Assembly: GCA_029783825.1 (NCBI GenBank)
Contig: JAREIK010000755.1
Location: 420,035 to 484,034 of the forward strand
Length of the DNA stretch: 64,000 bases
From: Sapria himalayana
Lineage: Eukaryota; Streptophyta; Magnoliopsida; Malpighiales; Rafflesiaceae
Direction of reading: 5' to 3'
The number at the start of each line of letters is the position of its first letter. The stretch's first letter is position 1. The position numbers and the translations under genes were made by a program. Shown here piece by piece: positions 39,401 to 51,809 of the stretch. A model generated the notes under the pieces. It was given only the letters and a program-made list of their open reading frames with translations, ran no database searches and was not told where the DNA came from.

Positions 39401-40367
39401 AAAGCAGAAAGGTATTCAGCTAGTTTCTAGATGTGAATGTTGCTTAAATGAGATTGAAACACTAGATCATCTATTTTCAGAAGGGAAAGTAGCTGCAGAA
39501 ATATGGAAAAGATTAGCATCAGAATTGCAGATAAATTATGAACATCTCCCTCTAAGTTGCAGGTTTAAAAAATGGTGTAATTCAAATGTTCCTAGCATGG
39601 CACAGAAATGGATTAAAAGCAATGTTCCACCAATAGTCATTTGGTGCATTTGGAAAGCTAGAAATAAAAGTAGATTCGAAGGGTATCATATGATGGTGGA
39701 AGATATCTGGAAAGAAATAAAAGAGGAAACAAGAAAAATCTCAGAGATATGCCCTATAAAAACACAAGGTTCAAAGATGGATAAGGATACCTTACAGTTT
39801 TGGAACCTAAAAGAAAAACCACTAAAGCAGTTTAAAACAATTAGCATAAATTGGGAAAAACTTGCAAGAGGTGTGTTTACCTTAAATACAGATGGTAGTT
39901 TCGATAGAGATATGGGGGAAGCTGGAGGAGGGGGAGCAATTAGAAACTCGGAGGGGAAGTTAATTTTAGCTTTCACTAGAATATTACAAGCATCGTCGGC
40001 TTTACACGCCGAGATATTAGCACTAAAAGAAGGAATAAGAATATGTAAAAACTTAGATATCAAGAATGTAGATATTCAAATTGATTCAAAAATAGTTGTA
40101 AATCTAATTAAAACACAGTCAATTATGTGGAAATATGAAAATGAGATAGAAGAAATTCTGCATGACATAAACTCATTAGATTTTACTATAAAACACATCT
40201 TCAGAGAAGCTAACGCTTTGGCTGATGCATTATCTAAAGATGGTAGGAAGAGAGGAGATCACGAGTATAAAGAAAATAATTTACCAAAAAAGTATTTTGG
40301 TATTATAAAATTAGATAGCATGGATTTTCCTTATATTAGAAAAATTAAAAATAATAATAATTTTTAG
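36444..40367 (+). pseudogene. LINE ORF2 polyprotein: endonuclease, reverse transcriptase, RNase H, with one stop codon
   Basis: About 1307 codons in one frame, broken only by a TAA at 37737-37739 (codon 432, probably GAA in the ancestor). The N-terminal part is an APE-type endonuclease: WNIRG (Asn8), AEPMVD (Glu37), GGDFN (Asp131, Asn133), ARLDR (Asp191) and SDHSP (Asp217, His218). After the stop, numbering from the Met at 37764, the reverse transcriptase shows FRPISLCNSIYKI (65-77), LDLSKAFDRVEW (134-145), GLRQGDPLSP (191-200) and AYADD (239-243). A zf-RVT-like motif (CECC at 557-560, LDHLF at 567-571) has Gly where the third Cys is usual. An RNase H domain follows: NTDGS (Asp710), HAEILALKEG (Glu750), QIDSK (Asp774) and ANALADALS (Asp821). 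The stop separates the endonuclease from the reverse transcriptase, so this copy should not retrotranspose autonomously unless it is read through. Confidence 0.93.
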
Positions 40368-41660
40368 TTACAAGGATTTTCTTGTGTTTATTCTGGTATT
40401 CTATGTATGATGCTGAAACAGATTAAAATTCATATCTTCATAGCCTCATCCTGGTCCTGAGGGATGTTGTTATGATGGTTGGGATACATTGTAGTACAGC
40501 TTGGTAAGATTGCAGGTTTAGGGGGCTCAAAAATACAGTAATATGGCAAGCTTTAGTAAGCAATGTTTCTGTTTTAAAAACAGATATGAACTTTCTGCAG
40601 GTTTAGGGATATTTTTTGCTCATTAAAACAGAAATATACTTTCATGTACTGCAGGTTACTTATTAAAAAACAATAACACTGCAGGGGGCTCAAAATTACA
40701 GTACAGCTTCTGTTTACAGCTTTAATTAAAAAAAAAAAAAGTTCAGTAACATTGCAGGGCTAATTCGAAGGAGCAAGACGGGGTATTTAATAATAGACTA
40801 GATTATATATATGCATGTAGCTCTTTCTTGCAGGTAACCAAGTAGAGTAAAATGACATAAAGCTGGACGTAGTGCCTGCTGTCTTTTAGTTTTCTTTTCT
40901 TATTATAGGTGTATGGAGTCTGTTTTTTTTATTAGAATGTTGTATTTTCTGGAAGTCTGTGTTATTTGATTTAAGTAGATGCTGTTTTTATGAGGTCTGT
41001 GTTATTTTAGAAAAGCTGGAAGTCTGTAAATTTTTAGTAGAGATGTGCTAAGTATGTAATTCATGTAAAGAAGCAACAGTAGAGTAAAGGAAGTTCTAAG
41101 CCTAAAAAGCAAGGAAGGAGGCAGCCAAGCAGGGAATTCTTACAGCTTAAGGAGGGAGTCTGCTGCTGAAATTTTTAGTTTTTTCTGGCTGGAATGTTTG
41201 TAGGTTAAGCAGAAAAGTTAAGAGCTGCTGATTATCAAGCACATCTGGCGGAATATTTATTGCAAAGCAGAATTTAAAAGATGCAATGCTGATTTTCAAT
41301 GCGGGATACTCTAAAAAAGTGATAGCATTCCAGCATCTTTCAAAGAGTAACATCACAAGAAGAATTCCAAATCAAAGGTCTCACCTTACAAGACGTGGAA
41401 GAGACATGGATTCTTGAAAAAGACTGCACTTATATTTACTACACGAATAAAGATTCAGCCATGGTTTCATTAGAAAGAATAATCGTCTCAAAACTTAAAG
41501 GGAGATACCTCAAAAACATTTCCCTTTAAATTTATACACTTAGTTTGATCTAAATAGATCTTCTTAAATATAGGGTGTAATAGGGATAAGGGTAGATGTT
41601 AGTTTGTAAAAACGGTATTCCTCCGCCAAAAGAGAGGGTTATAACTAATAAATAACACTT
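40368..41660 (+). other. LINE 3' UTR, about 1.3 kb, with internal repeated motifs
   Basis: Between the ORF2 stop and the poly(A). GCAGGTTTAGG occurs near 40513 and 40598, GGGGGCTCAAAA-type words near 40520 and 40684, and AAACAGAWATNWAC-like words near 40579 and 40625. An A-run lies at about 40729-40740. No open frame of interest. The end ATAACTAATAAATAACACTT holds an AATAAA-like signal directly before the A tail. It is long for a plant LINE 3' UTR. Confidence 0.8.
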
Positions 41661-41669
41661 AAAAAAAAA

Positions 41670-41685
41670 GATAGAAAAAAATATA
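41670..41685 (+). other. LINE target-site duplication, 3' copy
   Basis: GATAGAAAAAAATATA follows the nine-A tail and matches the 5' copy at 34941-34954 except for two extra A residues. The following sequence (GAGAGATAAATAGACACATA) continues the array phrase interrupted at 34954, as judged from the uninterrupted paralogue near 30720. Confidence 0.8.
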
Positions 41686-44600
41686 GAGAGATAAATAGAC
41701 ACATACATAGATAGATAGATAGTTAGATAGACAAACATACAACAAAATTCAGATAGCTAATTTGACAAATAGATTTATAAATAGACAAATTGATAGACAG
41801 ATAGATAGACAAAAAGAAAAAAAGAAAGATAGATTGATTGATTGATTGAGAGATAGATAGATATAAAGATAGTTAGATATATTCACATATACATAGAGAG
41901 AAAGATAGTCAGATAAACTTATAGATAGATAGATAAGATAGATAATTAGTTAAATATATAGACAGATAGAAAGATAGATAGAAAGATATACAGACATGTA
42001 GATAAATAGACACATAACCAAAAAGACATATAGATAGACACATAGATTAATACATAGAAAGACATATAGACAGACTGAAAGATAAACAGATAGATACATT
42101 GATATATAGATATATATAGATAGATAGAATGATTTACAGATATATAGAAAAAGCATATTTATATAGATAAATTGATTGATAGACCGATTGATAGACAAAT
42201 TGATAGAAAATTGTGTAAATAGATAGATAGACAAATATATAGAAAGAATATTAAATAGATAGATAGATAAACAGATAGACAGATAGATAGATAGATTAAT
42301 TGATAGATAAATTAGTTGATAGATATGCAGAGAGATATACATGTAGAAAGAATGATAGATATGTAGAATCATATCCAGATAGATATTCATATAAATAGAT
42401 AGATAGATAGATAGAGAGAAAATAGATAGATTGATAGAAAGACAAATAGATATATACATATATAAATAGATAGATATACATATAAATAACCATATTTAGA
42501 GGTAGATTGATTGAGAAATAAATAGACAGAAAGATAAATATATAATTGATTGATTGATTTATAGACTAGTTGATAGATAGATAGATATATAGATTGATCA
42601 TTAGATTTTTAGATAGATCAAAAGAAAAATAGAAAGATATATAGATTTAAAGATAGATTGATAGATTTATATATAGATTAATAGATAAATTGATTAAGAG
42701 ATTGATAAATAGATAGATGATAGACATATAGATAGATAGATAGATAGAAAGATAGACAGATAGACTGGTAGATAAATAGATACATAGATACATATAAATA
42801 GATAGTTATATAGATGTGTAGATAGCCATATATATAAGTAGATAGAAAATATATAGATAGATAGATAGAAAAAAAAATAGATAAATAGATAGATAGCTAG
42901 ATATATAGATGGATAAAGAGATAGAAAGATAGACAGATAGACAGACAGACAGATAAATAGACAGATAAATAGGAAGGTAGATTGATAGCTAGATATCCTA
43001 AAAGATAGATAGATAGATATACAGATAGATAGACAGATTAATGATAGGTTGATAGATATATTTATAGACAGATTGATAGATAGATAGAATGATAGATTGA
43101 TAGATTGATAGATTGATAAATTGATAGATTGATAGATAGTTAGAGAGATAGATAGTCAGATAAATAGATAAAAAGATGTACATATAGATAGTTGACACAT
43201 AAATAGATAGATAGATAAATAAATAAATAAAGATAGATTTAATGATATATTTATAGATAGACTTATATATAAAAAGATAGATTTATAGATAGATAGATAG
43301 ATAAATAGATATATAGACAAATAGATAGAGAGATAGATAGATAGCTATATAAATAGATAAGTATATTTATAAATAGAAAGATAAATTGATAGACAAACAT
43401 ACATACAGATAGAAAGATTGACATATTGACTAACAGAAAGACAACACATACAAGACAAACAAACAAAATAGATAGATAGTTAACAGATAGATAGATAGAT
43501 AGATAGATAGACAGATATACAGATAGACAGATAGATAGATAGATACATAGATAGATAGACAGATAGATAGATAGACAGACTGATTGATTGATTGATTGAT
43601 TGATTGACAGATTGATTGATTGATTGATAGACATATAGATTGATAGATAGATAATTAGATAGAAAGTTAGATAGACATATAGATATATAGATAGATAGAC
43701 ATACAAGCAAATAGATGGTCGGTAAAATAGATAGTTAGAAAAATAGATAGATGGATAGATATATACATAGATACATAGACAAATTGATAGATAGAAATTT
43801 AGAAAAACAAAAAAGACATTCAGGTAAAAATATATTCAGGAAGGTAGCTAGATAGACAGATAAACATACAGATTTGCAAATACACAGATAGATAGACAAA
43901 CAAACAAAAAGACAGACAAACAAATAAATAGACAGACAGACAGATAGACAAATATATAGACAATTTGATAGATAGATTAATAGAGAGATTGATATAAAGA
44001 ATGATAGACACCTTGATAGAAAGATTGATAATTATATTGATATACAGATAGATAAATAGATAGATAGTTAGATAAATATATAGACAGATAGATAAAAAAA
44101 TTGATAAATAAAAATATAGATAGAAAGATAGATAGATTAATAGATAGATTAGATTGATTGATAGACAAATAGATAGATTGATAGATAAATAGAGTATATA
44201 ATAAATAGATAGAAAGATAAATACATAGATACATAGATAGAATAATAAATAGATTGTTAGACAAATTTATACACAAATTGTTAGACAAATAGATCGACAT
44301 TTTGATAGATAGATTGATATATAGATTAATAGAAGAATTGATAGACAGATTGATAAATATATTGATAGATAGATAGATATACAGATTGATAGACATATAG
44401 TTAGACATATTGATAGATAGATAGATATACAGATAGACATATCATTTGATAGATAAATTGACAGGTAGAGAGTCTGATAGATTAATAAATTATTAGACAA
44501 ATAGATAGATATATAGATAGACAAATAGATAATTAGAAAGTCTCTTAGATAGACATATTGATAAATAAATATATAGATGTATAGATAGAAAGATATAAGT

Positions 44601-47600
44601 ATAGATTGGTAGTTAGATAGATAAATTGATATATATATAGAAAAATATATATATAGTAAGTAGATAAACAAATAGATAGATAGATATATAGATAAATTTA
44701 TAGACAGATAGAGAGGCAGATAATTACATATATAGATATACAGATTGATATACAAATTGATAGATAGATTTATAGATAAATTGATAGACATTTTGATAGA
44801 CAGATTGATAGATAGTTAGATAGACAAATAGATAATTAGATAGATGTATAAATAAATAGACAAATATATTGACATATAGGTAAATAGACATACAGACAGA
44901 CATATAGATAAAAAGATAATTAGATAGATAGATAGATATTTAAACCGATAGATAGTAAGGTAAATAGATAGATAGATAGATAGAAATATAGATAGATAGA
45001 TTGATAGACAGAAAGATAGAAAGATAAAATAAATGATAGAGATACAAATAGATATACAAAAATATAGACATATAGATCAAATGAAACATAGATAGATAGA
45101 TAGATAGATTAGATTGATTGATAGATACACATAGAGATAGACACATAGATAGATAGATACATAGATAGACACATACATAGATAGAAAGATAGATTGATGG
45201 ATATAAAAATAGATAGAGAGTTTGATAGATAGATTTATATACACATAGATAGACAGATAGTTAAACAGGCAAATAGACATATTGATAGATAGACTTATAT
45301 ACACATAGATAGACAGATAGATAAACAGGTAGATAGACATATTGATAGATAGATTGATAGACATATTGATAGATAGATTGATAGAATTATTGATATATAG
45401 ATAGATAGACAGACAAACAGATAGATAGATAGACAGATCGATAGATATATATTCAGATAGATATTCAGATAGATAAACATATAGATAGAAAGAAAAATAG
45501 ATTGACACACATATATATACACTTATATATTGATAGATAGATATACGGATAGATATACAAAAAGATAGATACATAGTTACATAGATAGATATATAGAAAG
45601 AGAAATAGATAGATAGAAAGATATTTTGATAGATAGATATATAGATCGATAGGAAAATAGATAACAAAATAAATATATAGATAGATAGATTTATAGATAT
45701 ATAAAATATAGATAGATATATAGATTTATATATAGATTTATAGAAAGATAAATAGATAGGTTGATAGACATATTAATTTATAGTTTGATATACATATTTA
45801 TAGAAAGAAAATAGATAAATTGAGAGATTGATAAATTGATACATATATAGATAGATAGATAAATAGATAAATAGATAGATAAATTGATAGACAGATTAAT
45901 AGATAAATTGATAGATTGATTGAAAGATTGATCGATAGATTGATAAAAAGATTGATTGTCAAATAGATAGAAAGTTAAAAGGAACAAAAGATAAAAAGAT
46001 AGATAGACCTATAAATTGGTAGATAGACAACAAGACATATATATATATATATAGTTTTAAATTTAGATAGATAGATAGACACAAAGATATATAGATAGAT
46101 AGATAGATAGATATAAAAATAGAAAGATAGATAGATATATAGATACATATATATAAAGATAGAGAAACATATAACTAGATAGATAGACAGAAAAATGGAT
46201 AAATAGATAAGCATATTGATAGACAAATAAATAGATACATAGATAGATAGATAGCTAGATATATAGATAGATAATTAGATTGTTAGAAAGATAGATAGAT
46301 AGTTAGATAGATAAATAGATAGATACATAGTTAAATAGTTAGATAAATAGACAAATAGATAGAAATATAGATAGATAGTCAAACTGATAGATTTATAGAT
46401 AGACAGATAGATAGACAGATAGTTAGATAGATAGATAGATAAATAAATAGATATATAGATAGATAGGTAGATATATAGGCAGATAGATATAAAAATAGAT
46501 AGACATATAAATAGATTGATAGATAAATAGATAGATACATAGATAGACAGATAGATAAACAGAAAAATAAAGAGATAGATTCATAGAGAGATACATATAG
46601 AGTTAGATACATATATAGAGAGATAGATATATAAAAAAATAGATAGATAGATTAATAGATAGAAAGATAGATAAACACATAGATAGATAGATAGATAGAC
46701 AGAAAGAAAGATTGATAGATAGATACAAAGATAGACAGATAGATGAAAAGATATATAGACAGATAAAAAGATAGATAGTCAAATAGATAGATAGATTGAT
46801 TGATAGATTGATAGGCATATTGAAATATAATTGATAGATAGATAGATAGATTGATTGATATAGAGATTGATAGACAAATTGATTGAAAAATTTATAAACA
46901 TATATTTAGACAAATAGATAATTAGATTGATAGACAAATAGATAACTAAATAGATAGAATGATATATAGATAGATAGACAAATAGATAGAGAGATAAATT
47001 GATGGATAGATAGACTGATAGATAGACAAATAAATAGACAAATAGATTTACAGGTTAAAAAGATAGATATGTAGACAAATAGATTAATATATAGATTGAT
47101 ATATAGATAGATAGAAAAATAGATCGATAAACAGATAGATATAAAGTTATACAGATACAATGATTGATAGAAAAATAGATATAGATAAATAGATAGATAG
47201 ATCGATAAATCGATATAAAGATAAATAGACAGAGAGATATATAGACAAATAGATAGAAAGACAAATAATTAGACTTATATATATACAAGAAAGTAGTCAA
47301 GTAGGCAGGCAGTCATGCAAGTAAAAATAAATTAACACTTTGATAGACAGACAAATACACAGACAAACAAACAAACAGACAAATAAACAGACAAACAGAC
47401 ATACATAGATACATAGAGAGATAGATAGAGACACAAAAAAACAGATAAACAAATAGATAGATTGATAGATAAATAGATAGATAGACAGATAGATAAATTA
47501 ACACTTTGATTGGTAGATTGAATTACATATTGTTGGCAAATTGATAGATAAATTGATAGAGAGATAGATAGATAGATTGATTGATTAAAGATTTTTATAT

Positions 47601-50056
47601 AGATAAATAGATAGATTGTTTTCAGATTGATAGATATATTGATAGACAAATTGATAAATAGATAGATAGATAAATAGATTAATTGATTGATTGAAAGATA
47701 AACAAGTAGATAGACAAATAAATACATAGATTATTAGACAAATACATAGATAGATAGATATATTGAAAGATAGAATGAAAGAAAGATAGATATGACATAT
47801 AGATAGACAGATAAATATAAAGATAGATATACAAGTAGATAGATAGACAAATAGATAGAGATATACTTAGATAGATAAATAGATAAACAAACAGATAGAT
47901 AATTTGACAGAAAATTAAACAAATAGATACATAGAAAGATACACATACGGTCAAGCAGTCACACGGCCAGACAATTAGACATATAAATAGAAAGATAAAT
48001 AGAAATTTAGACAAACACACAAACAAACGAATATATTGAAAGATAAACAAATAGAAAGACATATAAATAGAAAGATAAATAGTTTGATAGGTAGATTGAT
48101 AAATGGATTGATAGACAAATAGATAGACATAGTAATTCATAGATTGATAGACAGATAGATATATTGATAGATAGATTGATTGATTGATTGAATGACAGAT
48201 AGAAATCAATATAGATAGAAATATAGATAGAAGGATTGAAAGATAGATTCATAAACAAACAAATAGATAGATTGATTGATAGATAGATGTATAGATTGAT
48301 TGATATATAAATTGATATATAGATTGTTAGATAAATTGATAGATAGATTATTAAATATATTTATAGACAAATTGATTGAAATATAGATAGAAATAATGAA
48401 AGATAGATAGATAGATAGATAAACATATTTATAGATAGATCCATAGACAGATAGAGATAGTTGGATAGACAAATAGATATATAGATATACAGATAGATTG
48501 ACAGATAGAAAGACAAAAAATTTATATATATAAATGAATTGATTGATAGATTAAACAAATAAAGAGATAGATTTATAGATAGATTCGTAGAAAAATGTTA
48601 GATAGGTACATATTTAGATAGATAACTAGATTAAAAGGCATATTGATAGATAGATTTATAGATAGATTGATAGACATATTGATAGATAGATTGATAATCA
48701 AATTGATAAACAAATTGATAGACAGATTGACAGAATGATTGATATACAAATTAATAGATAGATGATTGATACATTGATTGACAGATTCAAAGATAGTTTG
48801 ATAAAAAGATAATTAGAAAGATTGATAGGCATATAGATTTACAAATTGATACACAGAATATATAGACAAATATATACATAGACAGATAGACAAAAAGATT
48901 GATAGGTTGTTAGACAAATTGATAGACTAATTAATAGGCAGATTTATTGATTGATTGATACACAGATTGATAGACAAATTGATAGAAACATAGATAGATA
49001 GTTAGAATGATAGATAGAGAGTCAGTTAGATTGATAGAAATATAGAATAATAGATATACAAATTGATAGAGAGTTAGATTGGCAGATAGATAAATAGATA
49101 ATTAGATAGATCGATAGACAAATAGAGAGTTAGCTAGATAGATATCTAGATAAACATATAAATTGATAGATAGATAGACAGTTAGATAAATAGATATATA
49201 GACATATAGATAGAGAGATAGATATACAGATAGATTATATATAGATATATATATATATATATATATACAGATATAAAAATAGTTAGATATACAGATAGAC
49301 AAATAGACCTATAGATAGAAAGATAGACATATAGATTGAAAGAAAGAAAGACACATATAAGACAGACAAACAAACAAACAGATCGATTAAAAGATAGACA
49401 TATAGATATATAGATAAATAGATAGAAAGATAGATAGAAAGATAGATTGAAAGACATATAGATAGAAATATATATAGATAGATATGTTAGATAGATAGAC
49501 ATATAGATAGATAGATTGATAGATAGACATACAGACAAAGAATGACAGTCAAATAAATAGACAGGCTATTAAAAAAATAAATAGATAGATGGATAGATGG
49601 ATATATAATTAGATAAATAGATGGATAGACAAATAGAGATATATATATATATGTAGATTAACAAACAGACATTCAGGTAGGCAGATATTCAGGCAGGCAG
49701 GTAGACAGAGTGATAGATAAAAAGATGTACAAATATACAGATAGATAGATACACAAATAAAAAGATAGATAGAAACAAATAGATAGATAAATATATAAAC
49801 AATTTGATAGATAGATTGATTAAAAAATAAATTGATAGACAGATAGATAGAAAGATAGTTAGACAAATAGATAGACAGATAGATAGACAAATAGTTACAC
49901 AAAAAGTTAAATAAAGATATTGATAGATAGATAGATATACAGGTAGATATATAGATAGATAGATAGATAGATAGACAGACAAATAGATAGATAGATAGAC
50001 AGACAAATAGATAGATAGATATATTGATAGATTGATTGAAAGATATATAGACTGAT
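41670..50056. repeat. Degenerate GATA/GACA satellite, block 5
   Basis: The array continues the segmental duplicate interrupted by the LINE: GATAGCTAATTTGACAAATAG near 41751 matches ATAGCTAATTTGACAAATAG near 30786. Order is kept to about 44000, with roughly 1.25 kb missing relative to the first copy. Later parts contain CAGG-rich islands near 43818, 47290, 47945 and 49670, and strongly GATT-rich sub-domains (for example 43960-44450 and 48600-49000). No gene is seen. Confidence 0.94.
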
Positions 50057-50345
50057 ACATAATCAGAGCCATATACTCTACTTCAATAGAAAATAAAGTA
50101 ACAGAAGATTGTAGTGTGGCTTTCCAGCTAACTATAGAACCACATATAAGAAGTCATAACCAGTCATAAACCCTCTACTGGCAACATCTCCTACATAGTC
50201 AGAATTAGAATATTCTACTGGCAAGAGTTCAGATTCATTACCAAATATCAGACCAACATCAGAAGTCTCCTTGAGGGACCTCCGTTATTGTGCTACTGCT
50301 GTATCCCCGGCCTCCTAATATTTCCTTTCCTACCCTTACATGAAA
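50057..50345 (-). pseudogene. Ty1/copia polyprotein remnant (RNase H end)
   Basis: Read on the minus strand, the sequence gives RSLKETSDVGLIFGNESELL, then EYSNSDYVGDVASRGFMTGY and DFLYV. After a one-base frameshift near 50142 it gives GSIVSWKATLQSSVTL and IEVEYMALIM. These correspond in order to the reverse-transcriptase/RNase H tail of copia-type gag-pol (family pattern: RYLKGTSD, GYSDSDWAGD, RKSTSGY, SWKSKKQ, STAEAEYMA). The catalytic DSDxAGD Asp positions are present as NSDYVGD. A diverged GKEILGG-like stretch upstream (to about 50345) may match GKEHWEAV. No LTRs, integrase or gag are found. The remnant is flanked on both sides by GATA array. Confidence 0.85.
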
Positions 50346-50410
50346 ATATTAAAATAGAAAAAACATTTGGTTATACAAACAAATTATTAAAAAACAATTT
50401 ACATATACAG
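50346..50410. other. AT-rich edge of the copia remnant
   Basis: A short A-rich stretch between the last recognisable polyprotein codons and the restart of the GATA array at about 50411. It is not tetranucleotide-like and shows nothing else recognisable. It may be further decayed retroelement sequence. Confidence 0.4.
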
Positions 50411-50743
50411 CAATAGAGAAATAGATTGATAGATAAATTAATTGACAAATTGATAGATAAATTGATAGATAAATTGATAGACAGATCGATAGACAAATAG
50501 ATAGATAGATATATAGATAAATAGATAGATAGATAGTTAGATAGTAGATAGATAGATAGATAGATAGACAGATAGATAGATACACATATAATTATTCAAA
50601 AAGAAAGAAAGATAGGTAAATAGATAAATAGACAGAAAGATAGAAATATGGATTGATAGATTGATAGAGAGATAGATGGAAGGATAAATAGAAAGATAGA
50701 CAAATAGACATACAGAAAGTTAGACATATAGATAGAACCATAT

Positions 50744-50774
<31 letters not shown>

Positions 50775-51764
50775 CATAGAGAAATATATAGATAGGTAGA
50801 TAGATAGATAGATAGACACATACATAGGCAGATAGATAGACAAATATATCGATACATTGATTGAAATTTAGAATGATATATATACAATTAGATAGAGAGA
50901 TTGTTAGATAGATTCATAGATAGATAAATAGAATGATAGTTAAATATACAGATAGAAAAATTGATAAACAGATAGATAGATTTATTGATTGAAAGATGGA
51001 TAGGAATATTGATATACAAATAGATAGATAGATAGTTTGATGTATAGATAGATAAATAGATAGATAGATAGATAAATAGATATATAGATCAATAGAATAT
51101 TAAAAAAAATAGAAAGATAGATAGATAGCGAGAAAGAATTATAAATAGATAGATATACAGATTGAAAGACAAAAAGCTAGATACATAGTTAGATAGATAA
51201 ATTTTAGATATAAAGATGTATAGAAAGATAAATAAAAAAGTAAAAAGATATTTAGACAGAAAAATATAAAGATAGATAGACGGATAGATAGATTGATAGA
51301 TAGGCGAATTGATTAATAGATGATAGGTAGATTGATGGATAGATTGATTGACTGATAGATAGATAGAAAGAAAGAAAGAAAGACATATAGATAGATAGAT
51401 AAACCGTTAGTTTTGCAGATAGATAAACAAATATATATATATATATAGTTGTATAGATAGTATGATAGATAGATCGATAGACACAAAGATAGATAGATAT
51501 ACATATAGTTAGACAGATAGATACACAGATAGATATATATAAATATAGACAAATAGATAAGTAGATATATAAATATATAGATAGATAGATAGGCAGATAG
51601 ACATATAGATAGATGGATAGATACACAGATTGTTAGACAAAAAGACAGATACATAGTTCGATAGATAACTATATATATAGATAGATTGATAGTTAGAAAG
51701 AAAGATAGATAGATAGATAGGTAACTAGGAAGAGAGATAGATAAATAGATAGATAGATAGATAG

Positions 51765-51809
<45 letters not shown>

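Larger units (their letters stand above)
34955..41669 (+). mobile_element. Near-full-length plant LINE (non-LTR retrotransposon)
   Basis: A 6.7-kb element with a 5' UTR of about 150 bp, ORF1 at 35105-36451, ORF2 at 36444-40367 (interrupted by one stop), a 3' UTR of about 1.3 kb and a terminal run of nine A at 41661-41669. Target-site duplications of 14-16 bp flank it. ORF1 has a DUF4283-like domain and CCHC knuckle; ORF2 has an APE endonuclease, a reverse transcriptase and an RNase H, the architecture of plant L1-clade LINEs. It moves by target-primed reverse transcription. Apart from one nonsense codon and one Cys lost in the zf-RVT-like motif, the coding regions look intact, so insertion is fairly recent relative to the other elements here. 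Confidence 0.95.

Noticed and set aside
43600..43720. Regular repeats that might be a CRISPR array
   Set aside because: Repeats are contiguous tetranucleotide units without unique spacers, and the sequence is eukaryotic.
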